A DNA stretch of 64,000 nucleotides from Sediminibacillus albus (GCF_900101125.1 NZ_FNFL01000002.1:124001-188000), one strand, 5' to 3'; numbered from the stretch's first letter, positions 18,748-27,897 are shown. Notes: a model not told the origin generated them from the sequence alone. Program-made: numbers and translations.

Positions 18748-19299
18748 TCAGTTGTTCATTTGCTTAACGAATTCTTTCATTAATCCGGGCAGGTCGGGCC
18801 AGGCATGGCCGGAAATTAAGTTGCCATCGGTATGCAGCGGTTCATCGATATAAGTCGAACCGGCTGCTTCGACCTCTGGTTTGCAGGCAATGTAGGCAGT
18901 CATCTTCCGATTTTTGATATGTTCCTTGACGGTTGTCAAAACAAGACTGGCATGGCAGACAGCAGCTATCGGTTTGTTCGCTTCAAAAAAATGGCTGACA
19001 ATTTTGGGCACATTTTCGTTTAAACGGATATGCTCCGGTGCTCTGCCGCCAGGAATAATCAGTCCATCATAGGCCTCTGGTTTGACTTCTTCAAAGGCGA
19101 CGTTTGCTTCGATTAAATAACCGGCTTTTTCTGTGTAGGTTTCCCAGCCAACAAAGTCGTGGACAACCGTATGCAGCTTTTTAGGACTTGCCGCTGCGAT
19201 AGTCGTATCAAAGCCTTCCTCCAAACAACGGAAATATGGATAATAAATTTCCAATGACTCGACAGCATCCCCTGCAAGGATCAATACCTTCTTTACCAT
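18748..19299 (-). CDS. DJ-1/PfpI family protein
   Basis: The 183-residue protein has the DJ-1/PfpI glutamine-amidotransferase-like fold: KVLILAGDAVESLEIYYP at the start, YDGLIIPGGRAPEHIR near 78-93 and the nucleophile elbow AAVCHAS near 112-118 with the reactive cysteine. Family members act as glyoxalases/deglycases, chaperones or proteases; the exact activity is not shown by the sequence. The partner Glu in the first strand (DAVESLE) is present. A GGAGGGAT ribosome site lies upstream. It is divergent from the dehydrogenase that follows and is probably a single-gene transcript. Confidence 0.88.
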   Translation of the reverse strand: MVKKVLILAGDAVESLEIYYPYFRCLEEGFDTTIAAASPKKLHTVVHDFVGWETYTEKAGYLIEANVAFEEVKPEAYDGLIIPGGRAPEHIRLNENVPKIVSHFFEANKPIAAVCHASLVLTTVKEHIKNRKMTAYIACKPEVEAAGSTYIDEPLHTDGNLISGHAWPDLPGLMKEFVKQMNN

Positions 19300-19474
19300 A
19301 AATATCCCTCCTATTTATGTTCCTAATTTACTTTATTCCAGCCATTGATTGAAAATCCTTCTCTGCTAGAAAAATTCAAGCTAATGTTTATGGGGAGATT
19401 CAATGCAGTCGACCTGTTAGAATAACAGTAGGCTGACTTGAATGGCAGTTAATAATGAAAGGAGAATCGATTAT

Positions 19475-20197
19475 ATGGCACAATCATTGGAAGGAAAAGT
19501 TGCCTACATCACTGGGGCCGGAAAAGGCATTGGACGGGCAACTGCGATTGCATTGGCAAGGGAAGGAGCAGCTGTTGGTCTGTTGGCACGCACACTGGCC
19601 GATGTGAAGGCTGTTGCTGACGAAATTGCCGAAGCAGGGGGGAAAGCTGCTTATGTTACGGCTGACGTATCTATACTAGCCCAAGTGGAAGAGGCCGTAC
19701 ATGTATTAAAACAAAAAATCGGACCGGCAGATATTTTAATTAACAATGCCGGAATCGGTAAATATGAATCTTTCCTGGATTTTGATCCGGAAGAATTTAA
19801 GCAGGTCATTGATGTCAACCTGATGGGCGTTTATTATGTAACGCGCACGGTGTTGCCGCATTTGATAAAGAAAAACCAGGGGGACATCATCAATATATCC
19901 TCAACCTCAGGCCTGAGAGGGACTCCTGGATCAAGCGCATACAGTGCTTCCAAATTCGGTTTACTCGGGCTCACTGAATCGCTTGCACAGGAGGTCCGTA
20001 AGCATAACATCCGTGTGGCAGCCTTGACACCTAGTACTGTTGCTACTGAATTAGTGTTTAAAGATAAAGTAGATGAAGTCGACAAGGAAAAATATATGCA
20101 GCCGGAAGACCTGGCCGAATATATGGTGGCACAGTTAAAGCTGCATCCGCGTATCTTTATTAAGTCGGCCTCGCTCTGGGCAACGAATCCATTTTAG
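19475..20197 (+). CDS. Short-chain dehydrogenase/reductase (FabG-like)
   Basis: The start is the ATG at 19475, with AAAGGAG ten bases upstream, giving 240 residues. A classical SDR layout is visible: the cofactor loop [12 protein letters not shown] (about residues 13-24), NNAG in LINNAGIG, a catalytic Ser in NISSTSG, and YSASK (Tyr and Lys). The R-T after VGLLAR suggests NADP preference. It most resembles 3-oxoacyl-ACP reductase-like SDRs of Bacillus, but the substrate cannot be read from sequence. It stands alone between divergent genes. Confidence 0.9.
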   Translation: MAQSLEGKVAYITGAGKGIGRATAIALAREGAAVGLLARTLADVKAVADEIAEAGGKAAYVTADVSILAQVEEAVHVLKQKIGPADILINNAGIGKYESFLDFDPEEFKQVIDVNLMGVYYVTRTVLPHLIKKNQGDIINISSTSGLRGTPGSSAYSASKFGLLGLTESLAQEVRKHNIRVAALTPSTVATELVFKDKVDEVDKEKYMQPEDLAEYMVAQLKLHPRIFIKSASLWATNPF

Positions 20198-20389
20198 GTC
20201 ATACTGTGTGAGAACGAGGCATATGAATTATTTGCTATAACCGAAGAAACCCAGTTGGCAAACGTGAAGCATAGCAGCACCAACCCTCTCCAGGACTCAG
20301 AGGGAAACGGGTGTATTCGTCGACAAACAGTTCGGCCAAAAACACCAGAAGATTCAGCATCAAACGAAATGGCAAGGAGGGGGATTAGC

Positions 20390-20791
20390 TTGGATTATAT
20401 CATTTTCGTTTTATTTGTCTTGATTAGCTGGGGGTTGCTGTTTAGAGCTACTAAACGGGAAAAGCGGCTGTTGGGCGGTATCAGTGCCGTGTTGGGAGTA
20501 GGTTTTATCATTGGCAGTCAGATAGTGAAGCTGCAGTCGGGTTTTTTTACTGGTCAAAGCACAGAAAGCAGTGAAGCAGTAGGGGAGTGGGTACTTCCCG
20601 GAACTGTATTACTAGGGGTTTATTTATTGATAGCGATTAATTATCGGTGGATCAGATTGGCTTTAACTAAAACTGCAGGCGTAAAATGGACATTTATCGC
20701 ACTTGATGTGCTGTTTTCTATTGCCTATTTATTTTTTGGATATTTCCTCCTGTTTATAATTGCCTTTTTGTACTTTCCGTTTGCACCATAA
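20390..20791 (+). CDS. Small integral membrane protein, unknown
   Basis: I choose the TTG at 20390 because a strong AAGGAGGGG lies six bases upstream. The frame extends further but the extra N-terminus (HSSTNPLQDSEGN) looks non-coding. The resulting 133-residue protein has four hydrophobic segments (about residues 2-17, 27-45, 63-84, 100-130). I recognise no family. It is followed by a bidirectional terminator shared with the convergent flavin monooxygenase gene. Confidence 0.6.
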   Translation: MDYIIFVLFVLISWGLLFRATKREKRLLGGISAVLGVGFIIGSQIVKLQSGFFTGQSTESSEAVGEWVLPGTVLLGVYLLIAINYRWIRLALTKTAGVKWTFIALDVLFSIAYLFFGYFLLFIIAFLYFPFAP

Positions 20792-20795
20792 AAAT

Positions 20796-20822
20796 GAAGA
20801 CAGACGGCAGCGGTCTGTCTTC
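20796..20822. terminator. Bidirectional hairpin between convergent genes
   Basis: A 10-bp stem GAAGACAGAC (20796-20805) with GTCTGTCTTC (20813-20822) has a seven-base loop. A T-rich tail is clearer on the minus strand, so it mainly ends the monooxygenase operon. Confidence 0.65.
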
Positions 20823-20824
20823 TC

Positions 20825-22195
20825 TCAACATCTGTATTTACTGCCGGGGTGGTCTTCCGGCAAAAGAGACTTTTGGGAGAATAATTTTTCCCTTAATGTA
20901 CCTGGCTTGTATGTTTTTTTATATAGGCCGCGTCTTTGGAGAAGCGGTACCACTAAGTCGATAAAAGCTTCTAAGTCTCCCGGTGTTACGAAATGGTTCA
21001 AATTAAACCCATCTACTCCCGATTGTTCAAACTGAAACTGAATTGCATCGACTACTTCTTCTGGATTTCCGACAATAATGCTATCGCGGTCCAATGTTTC
21101 AAAACGGTCAAGTACTTCGCCGACGGTCAGCTTCTTCGGTGCATCCTTCGTCAATGTAGCGGCTTTGTAATGTCCACCTTCAGTTTTTTTGCTATATTCA
21201 AATGGCAGTGACCGATCGATTTGTTCATACTCTGCAATATCATACCCGCTCGCACCATATTGGGCTTTAGCTGCAGAAGCACTCCAATGTTCAGCATATT
21301 CCGCGTATTTCTGTTCTGCCTCTGCAGTGGTTTCTCCTACAATAACATTCAGAAAGGAGAAAAACTTCATCTGATCAGGATTACGTCCATGTTTTTCCGC
21401 GCGTTCCTTAATATCATTGATGTAGTAACGGATCCTCTCTGGGGTCGGGCCGCCGACAAAAATGCACTCTGCATGCCTGGCGGCAAAAGCACGGCCGCGT
21501 TCTGATGTGCCTGCCTGATATAATACAGGTGTCCTCTGCAGGGAAGGTTCGCTTAAATGCGGACCCTCGACCTTGAAGTATTTTCCTGAATGGTTAATTT
21601 CATTTACTTTGGCGGGATCGACTAACGTGCCGCTTTGTTTATCCTCAACCACAGCGCCGTCCTTCCAGCTGCCCTCCCACAGTTTATAGGATACGTCCAA
21701 GTATTCATCCGCAATTTCGTACCGCTCATCATGTTTAATCATATTCTCAAGTCCAAAATTTCTGGCCGCGTTTGGAAGATAAGAGGTAACAATGTTCCAG
21801 GCGACTCTGCCTTTGGTTAAGTGATCCAACGTAGAGAAGCGTCTGGCATTACCAAACGGCGGTTCGTAAGTAGTACTGACAGTAATGGCAAACGATAGGT
21901 GGTTTGTAGCGTTGGCCATCGCAGAGACAACCAGGGCAGGGTCATTGACTGGCACTTGGAGTCCATCGCGAATCGAGGGAGTTTTGCTGTTTTGATAAAC
22001 ATCATAAATTCCCAATACATCGGCGAAAAAAACTGCGTCGAATTTTCCTTTTTCCAATAGCTTTGCTAGGTTTACCCAATAATCTAAATCCTTGTAGTTC
22101 CGGTGCCTTTCACTTTTTGGGTGTTTCCAAAGTCCATGAGAGTTGTGCATCGAACTATTCATCTCAAAAGCATTTAAAATGATTTGTTTTGGCAA
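20825..22195 (-). CDS. LLM-class flavin-dependent monooxygenase (NtaA/SnaA/DszA family)
   Basis: The 456-residue enzyme starts at a TTG with AGGGAGG upstream. The bacterial-luciferase-like fold of the NtaA/SnaA/DszA group is seen in ILNAFEMNSSMHNSHGLW, FAVFFADVLG-like DAVFFADVLG, PALVVSAMANATNHLSFAIT, RVAWNIVTSYLPNAARNFG and LYQAGTSERGRAFAA. These FMNH2-dependent enzymes cleave C-S or C-N bonds in compounds such as dibenzothiophene sulfone, dimethyl sulfone, nitrilotriacetate or S-alkyl cysteine derivatives. It is the last gene of the SAM-I-riboswitch operon with the symporter, so a sulfur-containing substrate is the best inference. A partner NAD(P)H:FMN reductase is not encoded in this operon. 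Confidence 0.9.
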   Translation of the reverse strand: MPKQIILNAFEMNSSMHNSHGLWKHPKSERHRNYKDLDYWVNLAKLLEKGKFDAVFFADVLGIYDVYQNSKTPSIRDGLQVPVNDPALVVSAMANATNHLSFAITVSTTYEPPFGNARRFSTLDHLTKGRVAWNIVTSYLPNAARNFGLENMIKHDERYEIADEYLDVSYKLWEGSWKDGAVVEDKQSGTLVDPAKVNEINHSGKYFKVEGPHLSEPSLQRTPVLYQAGTSERGRAFAARHAECIFVGGPTPERIRYYINDIKERAEKHGRNPDQMKFFSFLNVIVGETTAEAEQKYAEYAEHWSASAAKAQYGASGYDIAEYEQIDRSLPFEYSKKTEGGHYKAATLTKDAPKKLTVGEVLDRFETLDRDSIIVGNPEEVVDAIQFQFEQSGVDGFNLNHFVTPGDLEAFIDLVVPLLQRRGLYKKTYKPGTLREKLFSQKSLLPEDHPGSKYRC

Positions 22196-22249
22196 TGGCG
22201 GTTCCTCCCTTTGAAAAGTCTTTGTCTTGGTTATTAATGACTGTTAAGG

Positions 22250-23749
22250 CTAGGCACTGTGTTTACTGGCCAAATGTATTTTAGGACCGATAGCGGCAGC
22301 AATGATGCTCGCTATATACATTGCGGCTAAACCGAGGGTCGAACTGACAAACAAAGCAATGTATAAGTTCGGCAGGAGATGAAACTGGGTGAATGCCAAA
22401 AACGAAAGGGAACCAGTTAGTACCGAAGCAATTGCTCCAGTTTGGTTTCCTTTATTCCAGAAGTACCCAAGCAGCACAGGCCCGAAGACCCCGCTGATAA
22501 TGGCGGAAAAACTAAATTGGATTAACATTGCCAGCGATTCCGGACGATTTATCGACAGGTATAACGATGCCAGACCGACACATAACAAGGAAGCTTTGGC
22601 AATAGCTACCGAGCGTTGGTCATGATTGATGTGCGGAAGATGTGCTTGCGTTCTTCGAGCCAGAGGCAGGTAGATATCATTGCCGATACTTGACGTGATA
22701 GAAAGATAAAGACTATCTGTACTTGATAAAACAGCGGATATGACTCCAACAATCATGAAAGCTACTATAACAGGCGGAAAGGCTTCGATTAAATATGCCG
22801 GCAGTGCCTGATCTGCTTCAGGTAGCCCTGGAACGAGAATTCGGGCGGCAAACCCGCCAAAAACAGGCAGGTAGGATATAAAGAAAAGATGGACACCACT
22901 GGAAATTACGAACGGCCGCAGCTCCTTTTCTGTTTCAATCGCCAAAATCTTATTCAGCAGATGGGGCATTAACACAAAACTAATCATCAAAAACTGAATA
23001 GCTAATACCGTCGGAACGCTGTCATATGGTCCATCCTGTGAAAATGTCGATACCAGCGGAGGATGGATTGCCTCCAGCTGTTGAAATACACGGTTAAATA
23101 CATTAATACCGCCGCCGATCGTCCAAAACAATGAAACAAGGATCAGCACAGAAGTGATCGACATTAGTACACCTTGGAAGGCATCTGTAATAATTTGGGC
23201 GTATGCGCCTCCCAATCCAATATAGACAATCGTAATCAAGACACCGAGAACAACTCCCCAAATATAAGGAATACCGATGACTGCTTCAAAAATTGTAGCC
23301 AGCCCAACATTTTGGCCGACAATGTAATAAATATTAAACAGCAGTAGAACCGAAACCATGATTTGTAAAGTGTTACTGTTATAGCGTTTTCCCAGCCATT
23401 CCGGCAGGGTGGAAACACCTCCATTGTTCTTTTGGTATTTCCAAAATGTCTTGGCAAAAAGCAACAAACCTAGCCAAGCCGTTCCAAAGCTCCCAAGTGT
23501 GTACCAAAGCACTGAGATGCCATACTGATAGGCGAGCCCCGGTAGTCCTAAATAAAGATTGGCACTAGCAAAGGTTGCCGCAAAACTTGCACCGACAAGC
23601 CAGGGACTCACCTTTCCCCGGGCTGTTGCGAAGCCGGCCATCGTCTTGCTATAACGGGCTCCTCTTTTTCCGATATAGGCAACAAAAACAAAGTAAACGA
23701 TCAGCAAAACAACAATTAGTGTGATTGTCCAAGCAGGCAATGTGTTCAT
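22250..23749 (-). CDS. Sodium:solute symporter (SSS family)
   Basis: The 499-residue protein has about 13 hydrophobic segments and the SSS features GKRGARYSKTMAGFATA, SPWLVGASFAATFASANLYLG, YTLGSFG and the sodium-site region SAVLSSTDSLYLSITSSIG (about residues 338-356). SSS members import proline, pantothenate, sugars, acetate and other solutes with sodium. Its ATG overlaps the stop of a 32-residue membrane peptide (ATGA), and it lies under a SAM-I riboswitch with an LLM monooxygenase 54 bases downstream. Import of an organosulfur compound or methionine precursor is inferred from this context, not from the sequence of the transporter. Confidence 0.9.
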   Translation of the reverse strand: MNTLPAWTITLIVVLLIVYFVFVAYIGKRGARYSKTMAGFATARGKVSPWLVGASFAATFASANLYLGLPGLAYQYGISVLWYTLGSFGTAWLGLLLFAKTFWKYQKNNGGVSTLPEWLGKRYNSNTLQIMVSVLLLFNIYYIVGQNVGLATIFEAVIGIPYIWGVVLGVLITIVYIGLGGAYAQIITDAFQGVLMSITSVLILVSLFWTIGGGINVFNRVFQQLEAIHPPLVSTFSQDGPYDSVPTVLAIQFLMISFVLMPHLLNKILAIETEKELRPFVISSGVHLFFISYLPVFGGFAARILVPGLPEADQALPAYLIEAFPPVIVAFMIVGVISAVLSSTDSLYLSITSSIGNDIYLPLARRTQAHLPHINHDQRSVAIAKASLLCVGLASLYLSINRPESLAMLIQFSFSAIISGVFGPVLLGYFWNKGNQTGAIASVLTGSLSFLAFTQFHLLPNLYIALFVSSTLGLAAMYIASIIAAAIGPKIHLASKHSA

Positions 23750-23844
23750 TTAGATGCCTCCCGGTTCTTAGGATAAAGAACAGAACAGACAATGCAGCCA
23801 ACTATAGCAAAAGCGATGGCAGATAACCCATACATAAGAAACAT
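23746..23844 (-). CDS. 32-residue membrane peptide, putative symporter accessory protein
   Basis: This short gene starts at an ATG with AGGGGAGAAGG five bases upstream. It encodes one membrane helix (residues 4-24) followed by the charged tail YPKNREASK. Its TGA overlaps the ATG of the SSS symporter as ATGA, so the two are translationally coupled. Very small single-helix proteins encoded just ahead of SSS symporters are known as symporter small accessory proteins, and this fits in size, topology and place. It is the first gene behind the SAM-I riboswitch terminator. Confidence 0.75.
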   Translation of the reverse strand: MFLMYGLSAIAFAIVGCIVCSVLYPKNREASK

Positions 23845-23883
23845 ATCCTTCTCCCCTTCGTGTGGTATAGATTTTATCCAATA

Positions 23884-23912
23884 AAAAAACCCCTTTCTAA
23901 AGAGAAAGAGGT
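23884..23912 (-). terminator. SAM-I riboswitch terminator
   Basis: On the minus strand a 10-bp stem (one G-T pair) with loop CTTT is followed by seven T, about 40 bases before the accessory-protein start. It is the off-state structure expected when SAM is bound. Confidence 0.9.
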
Positions 23913-23936
23913 TTAAATCACTAAGTAATCGCCCTT

Positions 23937-24092
23937 CCTCTTATCTTACAGTATCGCTACTGCAGGAATTAGCACCGTGCTTTAAAGCGGATTAAACCGC
24001 GGCGTATTAACACGCCCCATCTCACAATGGTATTACAGTCGGTTGCCGGGCTTCATCGGGCCGTTTCCCTCCACCTGCTCTTGATAAGAGAC
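23937..24092 (-). ncRNA. SAM-I (S-box) riboswitch
   Basis: Read on the minus strand the leader contains the S-box landmarks in order: CTCTTATCAAGAGCAGGTGG, AGGGAAACGGCCCGATGAAG, CCCGGCAACC, a variable P3 hairpin, GGTGCTAATTCCTGCAG and GATAAGAGGAAGGGC closing P1. The kink-turn and pseudoknot segments are intact. It should turn off the symporter/monooxygenase operon when S-adenosylmethionine is abundant. It belongs to its own promoter at 24133-24161, separate from the AbgT gene upstream. Confidence 0.97.
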
Positions 24093-24132
24093 AACTTCGT
24101 TTATTAAATTTTTCGAAAATTTGTTAGGCATA

Positions 24133-24161
24133 ATATTATCAACCTTATACTTGTCTGTCAA
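24133..24161 (-). promoter_or_regulatory. SigA-type promoter of the SAM-riboswitch operon
   Basis: On the minus strand TTGACA (24156-24161) and TAATAT (24133-24138) are separated by exactly 17 bases and lie about 40 bases upstream of the aptamer. Confidence 0.85.
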
Positions 24162-24333
24162 TTATAAATGGAAAAAAATAATAAACAGCTTTTATGCCGC
24201 TGCCAATTTAAACTGGCTGATAGGTTGTTGTTTGCCCAGCCAGTTTTCTCCTGATTTGCTAGTTAGCTGAAAAATAGTGCACTACGTTCATTGCCAGCTA
24301 AAAAACCCGGTGGCAGGAATTTCGGAAAGTGCA

Positions 24334-24370
24334 AAAAAACTCTCTTACCGAAAAGATAAGAGAGTTTTTT
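24334..24370 (-). terminator. Terminator of the AbgT-family gene
   Basis: A perfect 14-bp stem (24334-24347 with 24357-24370) is flanked by A6 and T6. It starts seven bases after the transporter stop codon and separates this gene from the S-box operon. Confidence 0.9.
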
Positions 24371-24376
24371 AATCGT

Positions 24377-25900
24377 TTAGTAGTGAATTGGTGATCCTGG
24401 TCCAAGGTCGATTCCGAACAGCATCCAGACGATTAAGAATATAGTCCATGATACCAGGAAGAACATGGAGTATGGGAACATAACGGAGATCAATGTACCG
24501 ATTCCCATCTTTTTGTCGTATTTCTGGGCGAACGCGATGATGATTGCGAAATAAGTCATTAATGGTGTAATAATATTGGTCGATGAGTCAGCTACCCGGT
24601 AGGCCATCTGCGTCAATTCCGGTGAATAACCGAGCTGCATCATAATTGGAATGAAGACAGGTGCCATCATTGCCCATTTAGCTGAGGCACTTCCGATAAA
24701 TAGATTAATAAAACTGGAAACAAGAATGAACAAAATAAGCAGCGGTATGCCTGAAAGGTTAATAGAGTCGAGGAATTGGGCGCCTAAAACGCCGATTACC
24801 AGACCCATATTTGTTTCAGAGAAATAGGCTACAAATTGTCCAGCAGTGAAAGCCAGCACAATAAACATTCCCATGGAAGCCATCGTATCAGATAGTTGAT
24901 TTGCTACATCTTTATCGTTTTTAATATTTTTCGTGACGATGCCGAATACGACGCCGGGAATAAAGAATAAAATTGTAATGATTGGCACTAGCGAACTCAT
25001 AAATGGAGACCGGATAATTTCTCCCTCATCTCCGCGCAACGCGCCGTTGGAAGGCACGATTAACAGGGCAAACAGAATAGCTCCGATCAGGAAAGCAATG
25101 CCGGACCAGATCAGTCCTTTTTTCTCTAAAGGCTCAAGTCCGTTAAGATCCTCTTTCGCTTCCCCTTTGTATGCACCTAAACGAGGTTCGACAATTTTTT
25201 CGGTTACCCAGGCACCGACAAAGGTAAGAAAGAATACGGATGCAATGATAAAGTAATAGTTCATGGCAATATTCATGCCTTCTGCATATGCAGGATCTAT
25301 GATTGCAGCAGCGTCAATGGTCAATTCCCCAAGCATGGCATCTGTTGCTGACAGGAATAAGTTGGCGCTGAATCCTGCAGAAACACCTGCAAAAGCAGCT
25401 GCTAAGCCTGCCAGCGGATGTCTGCCCAAAGCAGCAAAAATTACGGCGCCGAGCGGCGGCAGGACAACATATCCGGCATCAGATGCCACACTGGACATAA
25501 TACCAGCAAACACTAAACCTGCTGTTACAAGGCTTTTTGGAATTGCCAGCACAAATCCTCGCAGGCAGGCACTGATCAAGCCTGTCCTTTCTGCAATACC
25601 AATCCCAAGCATTGTTGCCAGTACAACTCCCAGTGGAGCAAAACCAATGAAGTTGTCTACCATGCTTTCAAGTATGTATTGAATTCCTTCTCCGCTCATT
25701 AAATTGGTTATTTCTACCGTTTCCCCATCTTGTCCAGGGTGTTCCACGCTCAGACCTGTTGCTGAAAGGATACCTGAAAGTATAACTACTAATAATGCCA
25801 ATAAAGCAAACAAGGTTATCGGGTGTGGTAATTTATTTCCGGCGTACTCCACTCGATCTAAAAAACGCTGGAATAAGCCTTTTCTCTTTGTTTCGGCCAT
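24377..25900 (-). CDS. AbgT-family transporter
   Basis: The start is set at the ATG at 25900, which has AAAGGGGAAG upstream, giving 507 residues. The AbgT pattern is clear: FLDRVEYAGNKLPHPITLFALLA at the N-terminus, ATMLGIGIAERTGL, MSSVASDAGYVVLPPLGA, AAFAGVSAGFSANLFLSATDA and, near the C-terminus, SASAKWAMMAPVFIPIM with YRVADSSTNIITPLMTY. Known members import p-aminobenzoyl-glutamate or export antimetabolites such as sulfonamides. The exact substrate here is open. It is a single-gene transcript with a strong terminator. Confidence 0.92.
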   Translation of the reverse strand: MAETKRKGLFQRFLDRVEYAGNKLPHPITLFALLALLVVILSGILSATGLSVEHPGQDGETVEITNLMSGEGIQYILESMVDNFIGFAPLGVVLATMLGIGIAERTGLISACLRGFVLAIPKSLVTAGLVFAGIMSSVASDAGYVVLPPLGAVIFAALGRHPLAGLAAAFAGVSAGFSANLFLSATDAMLGELTIDAAAIIDPAYAEGMNIAMNYYFIIASVFFLTFVGAWVTEKIVEPRLGAYKGEAKEDLNGLEPLEKKGLIWSGIAFLIGAILFALLIVPSNGALRGDEGEIIRSPFMSSLVPIITILFFIPGVVFGIVTKNIKNDKDVANQLSDTMASMGMFIVLAFTAGQFVAYFSETNMGLVIGVLGAQFLDSINLSGIPLLILFILVSSFINLFIGSASAKWAMMAPVFIPIMMQLGYSPELTQMAYRVADSSTNIITPLMTYFAIIIAFAQKYDKKMGIGTLISVMFPYSMFFLVSWTIFLIVWMLFGIDLGPGSPIHY

Positions 25901-26241
25901 TTGTCTTCCCCTTTCTCGTTGTGGTAAATCTTTAAATTTTCTGAAAAAAGTCGAGTATACTGCTGGATTATAACTAAAACACATTAAGCAATTTATCATA
26001 TCTTCGCTGGAAAGAAAAGAGGCATTTTCCTGTTAATAATGGAAATTGATAGTTCTATGGAATCATTCTTCCCGGATAACCGTTAACTTCTTCGCTAACA
26101 TATACGTGTATTTATCCTTCTATCAAGGCATCCCGATTTAAGAGAAGAAGCCTCTGAAAAAATGGTAGGATGCGATTCTATTTTGCATCTTATCAACGTA
26201 ATAGTTAATAAGAAAAGCCTAATCGTGGAGGAGGATGAGGA
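25901..26241. other. Divergent intergenic region, nothing recognised
   Basis: This 341-base stretch separates the AbgT transporter (minus) from the small conserved protein (plus). I see ribosome sites at both ends but no convincing paired promoter boxes, repeat or structured RNA. Confidence 0.5.
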
Positions 26242-26505
26242 ATGAATCATGAATCGGTGTTGGAGGAGCTTTACACAGAGGTAGCCAAGACATGCTCTAT
26301 GTACGAAATCCCTATCAACCCTTCTATGGATTATCTGGAATTATGGACAAAATTAGCGCAGGTGCTTGACCCGGAAACGAGCAGACTGCTCCAACTCGGA
26401 TTGGCAGAAGATATAGCAGATCGGAAGGGCTCTGTTTTTGAACAAATGCTGGAAATTTTACAGAAGGAGCAGGGCGGGTTAATCGGGAATCAGCATTTTG
26501 GTTAA
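26242..26505 (+). CDS. Small conserved protein, paralogue of 42907..43173
   Basis: The 87-residue soluble protein is alpha-helical in character and not recognised. It aligns without gaps to the 88-residue product at 42907, with 33 identities in the first 75 positions, including ELY, KTC (Cys18), YEI, P27, M29, W35, LD, LxEDI and GSVF (63-66). A GGAGGAGG site sits just ahead of the ATG. It lies between an AbgT transporter and adenosine deaminase but no operon with either is evident (about 180 bases before add). The conserved Cys and Trp suggest a maintained function. Confidence 0.75.
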   Translation: MNHESVLEELYTEVAKTCSMYEIPINPSMDYLELWTKLAQVLDPETSRLLQLGLAEDIADRKGSVFEQMLEILQKEQGGLIGNQHFG

Positions 26506-26689
26506 TAGAGTTAACTAAAAAAATAGCTGAGTGAAGTTTGCAGCAGTTGCTTAAATTCCGAGGATGCTTGCTTTTAATAGAGCTTAAACCATCAATGTAT
26601 TGTAAACATAGCTTACATGGTGGTAGCTAGGCGGCTGTCATTGTTATATGATTAAAACAATATTTTCACTTAGAAATGGGGAATGGAAA

Positions 26690-27724
26690 GTGAACAGCGA
26701 TTTGTACAGCCTCATCCAACAGCTGCCTAAGGTAGATCTTCATGTCCACCTTGATGGAAGCATAAAACCGGAAACAGTGCTGGATCTTGCTAATCAGCAA
26801 GGCATGGATTTACCTGCGATAACCAGCTCCGGACTGCTTCCTTATTTGCAAGTCACCGATAACTGCAAGGGTTTAAACGATTACCTGAGTAAGTTTCAAC
26901 TAGGCGCCTCCTTGCTCCAGACAGAAGCAGCGCTGGAGCGGGTTGCCTTTGAAACAATAGAACAAGCCAGCGAACATAATTGCCGGTATATAGAAGTGCG
27001 CTTTGGTCCCCAGCTCCATCGGCAGCGTGGTTTAGGTCTGGAACAAGTTATCCAGGCGGTAATTAACGGATTACAGAAAGGGGAAAAGGCATTTGGGATA
27101 AAGGCACAGGCGATTGTGTGCTGTCTCAGGCACCAACCTGCCTCTGTGAATTTAAAAGTGGTAGAGGCAGCAGCTATGTTTCTCGGAAAAGGGGTAGCAG
27201 CGGTTGATTTAGCTGGAGATGAAGCGGGCTTTCCTGCTTTTTTGTTTAGAAAAGTATTTGCTCTGGCCGAAAAAAAAGGGCTCCCGATTACTATACATGC
27301 CGGGGAAGCAGCCGGTCCCGAAAATATAAGAGAAGCAGTTAGTAGACTGGGTGCAGGGAGAATCGGTCATGGAATCAGTCTTAAACAAGATCCAGTGCTA
27401 TTGCAGGAAATCTGTACAAATAAAATCCCGCTGGAAATGTGCCCGATCAGTAATATTCAAACAAAAGCGGCTGACAGCTGGCAGGAATACCCGATCCGGG
27501 AATACTTTGAGCAAGGCCTGACAGTCACGGTCAATACAGATAATTTAACAGTTTCGAACACAGATTTAACCAAAGAATATATGATGCTGGCTGAGAAGCT
27601 TGATTTTACAATTACGGAGATAGTCCAGTTGATCAGAAACGGAGTGGAAGCAGCATTTTTGGACATGGCAGAAAAAAACTTGTTGAAACATCAGTTCGTT
27701 AATCTGCCATCGCCGCAGAGATAG
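26690..27724 (+). CDS. add: Adenosine deaminase
   Basis: The enzyme converts adenosine to inosine in purine salvage. The GTG at 26690 preceded by GGGGAATGG is the likely start (344 residues); a longer ATG frame at 26648 has no ribosome site. Zinc ligands and catalytic residues are in KVDLHVHLDG (His-x-His), THAGE-like TIHAGEAAGP (His and Glu), RIGHGI and TVNTDNLTVSNT (Asp). It is full length. It is followed by repeat R1 copy A, which serves as terminator against the convergent nitroreductase gene. Confidence 0.93.
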   Translation: MNSDLYSLIQQLPKVDLHVHLDGSIKPETVLDLANQQGMDLPAITSSGLLPYLQVTDNCKGLNDYLSKFQLGASLLQTEAALERVAFETIEQASEHNCRYIEVRFGPQLHRQRGLGLEQVIQAVINGLQKGEKAFGIKAQAIVCCLRHQPASVNLKVVEAAAMFLGKGVAAVDLAGDEAGFPAFLFRKVFALAEKKGLPITIHAGEAAGPENIREAVSRLGAGRIGHGISLKQDPVLLQEICTNKIPLEMCPISNIQTKAADSWQEYPIREYFEQGLTVTVNTDNLTVSNTDLTKEYMMLAEKLDFTITEIVQLIRNGVEAAFLDMAEKNLLKHQFVNLPSPQR

Positions 27725-27820
27725 CACGAGTACTGTGCTTCGGAAATACACTGCACTTTCGGCGGGCGGCTGATACTCCGCTCTCCGAGCTGTTCGCAGG
27801 TTATATGAAACATAAGAAAT
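27725..27820 (-). repeat. Repeat R2 fragment, inverted
   Basis: The reverse complement contains CCGCCCGCCGAAAG, TGTATTTCCGAAGCACAGTACT, matching sequences at 36080-36115 and 56325-56370. It forms the left flank of palindrome R1 copy A and continues the same composite element seen near 36 kb in opposite orientation. Confidence 0.65.
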
Positions 27821-27897
27821 GCAAAAATCGAACGAGTTCGAATGCTTAGGATTTCGAATTATCGTTCGATTTTTGCTTTGGCCACTATCCTTTTGTC
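27821..27897 (+). repeat. Palindromic repeat R1, copy A (bidirectional terminator)
   Basis: Perfect 15-bp arms GCAAAAATCGAACGA (27821-27835) and TCGTTCGATTTTTGC (27862-27876) enclose two TTCGAA half-sites. The tail CTTTGGCCACTATCCTTTTG is shared with the copies at 35.94 and 37.84 kb. It lies between convergent add and the nitroreductase gene and has A5/T5 borders, so it can terminate both. Confidence 0.85.

Noticed and set aside
24933-25682. Two long plus-strand open frames (107 and 139 codons)
   Set aside because: They lie opposite the AbgT-family gene, whose protein shows clear family motifs. They are shadows produced by its codon use and have no ribosome sites.
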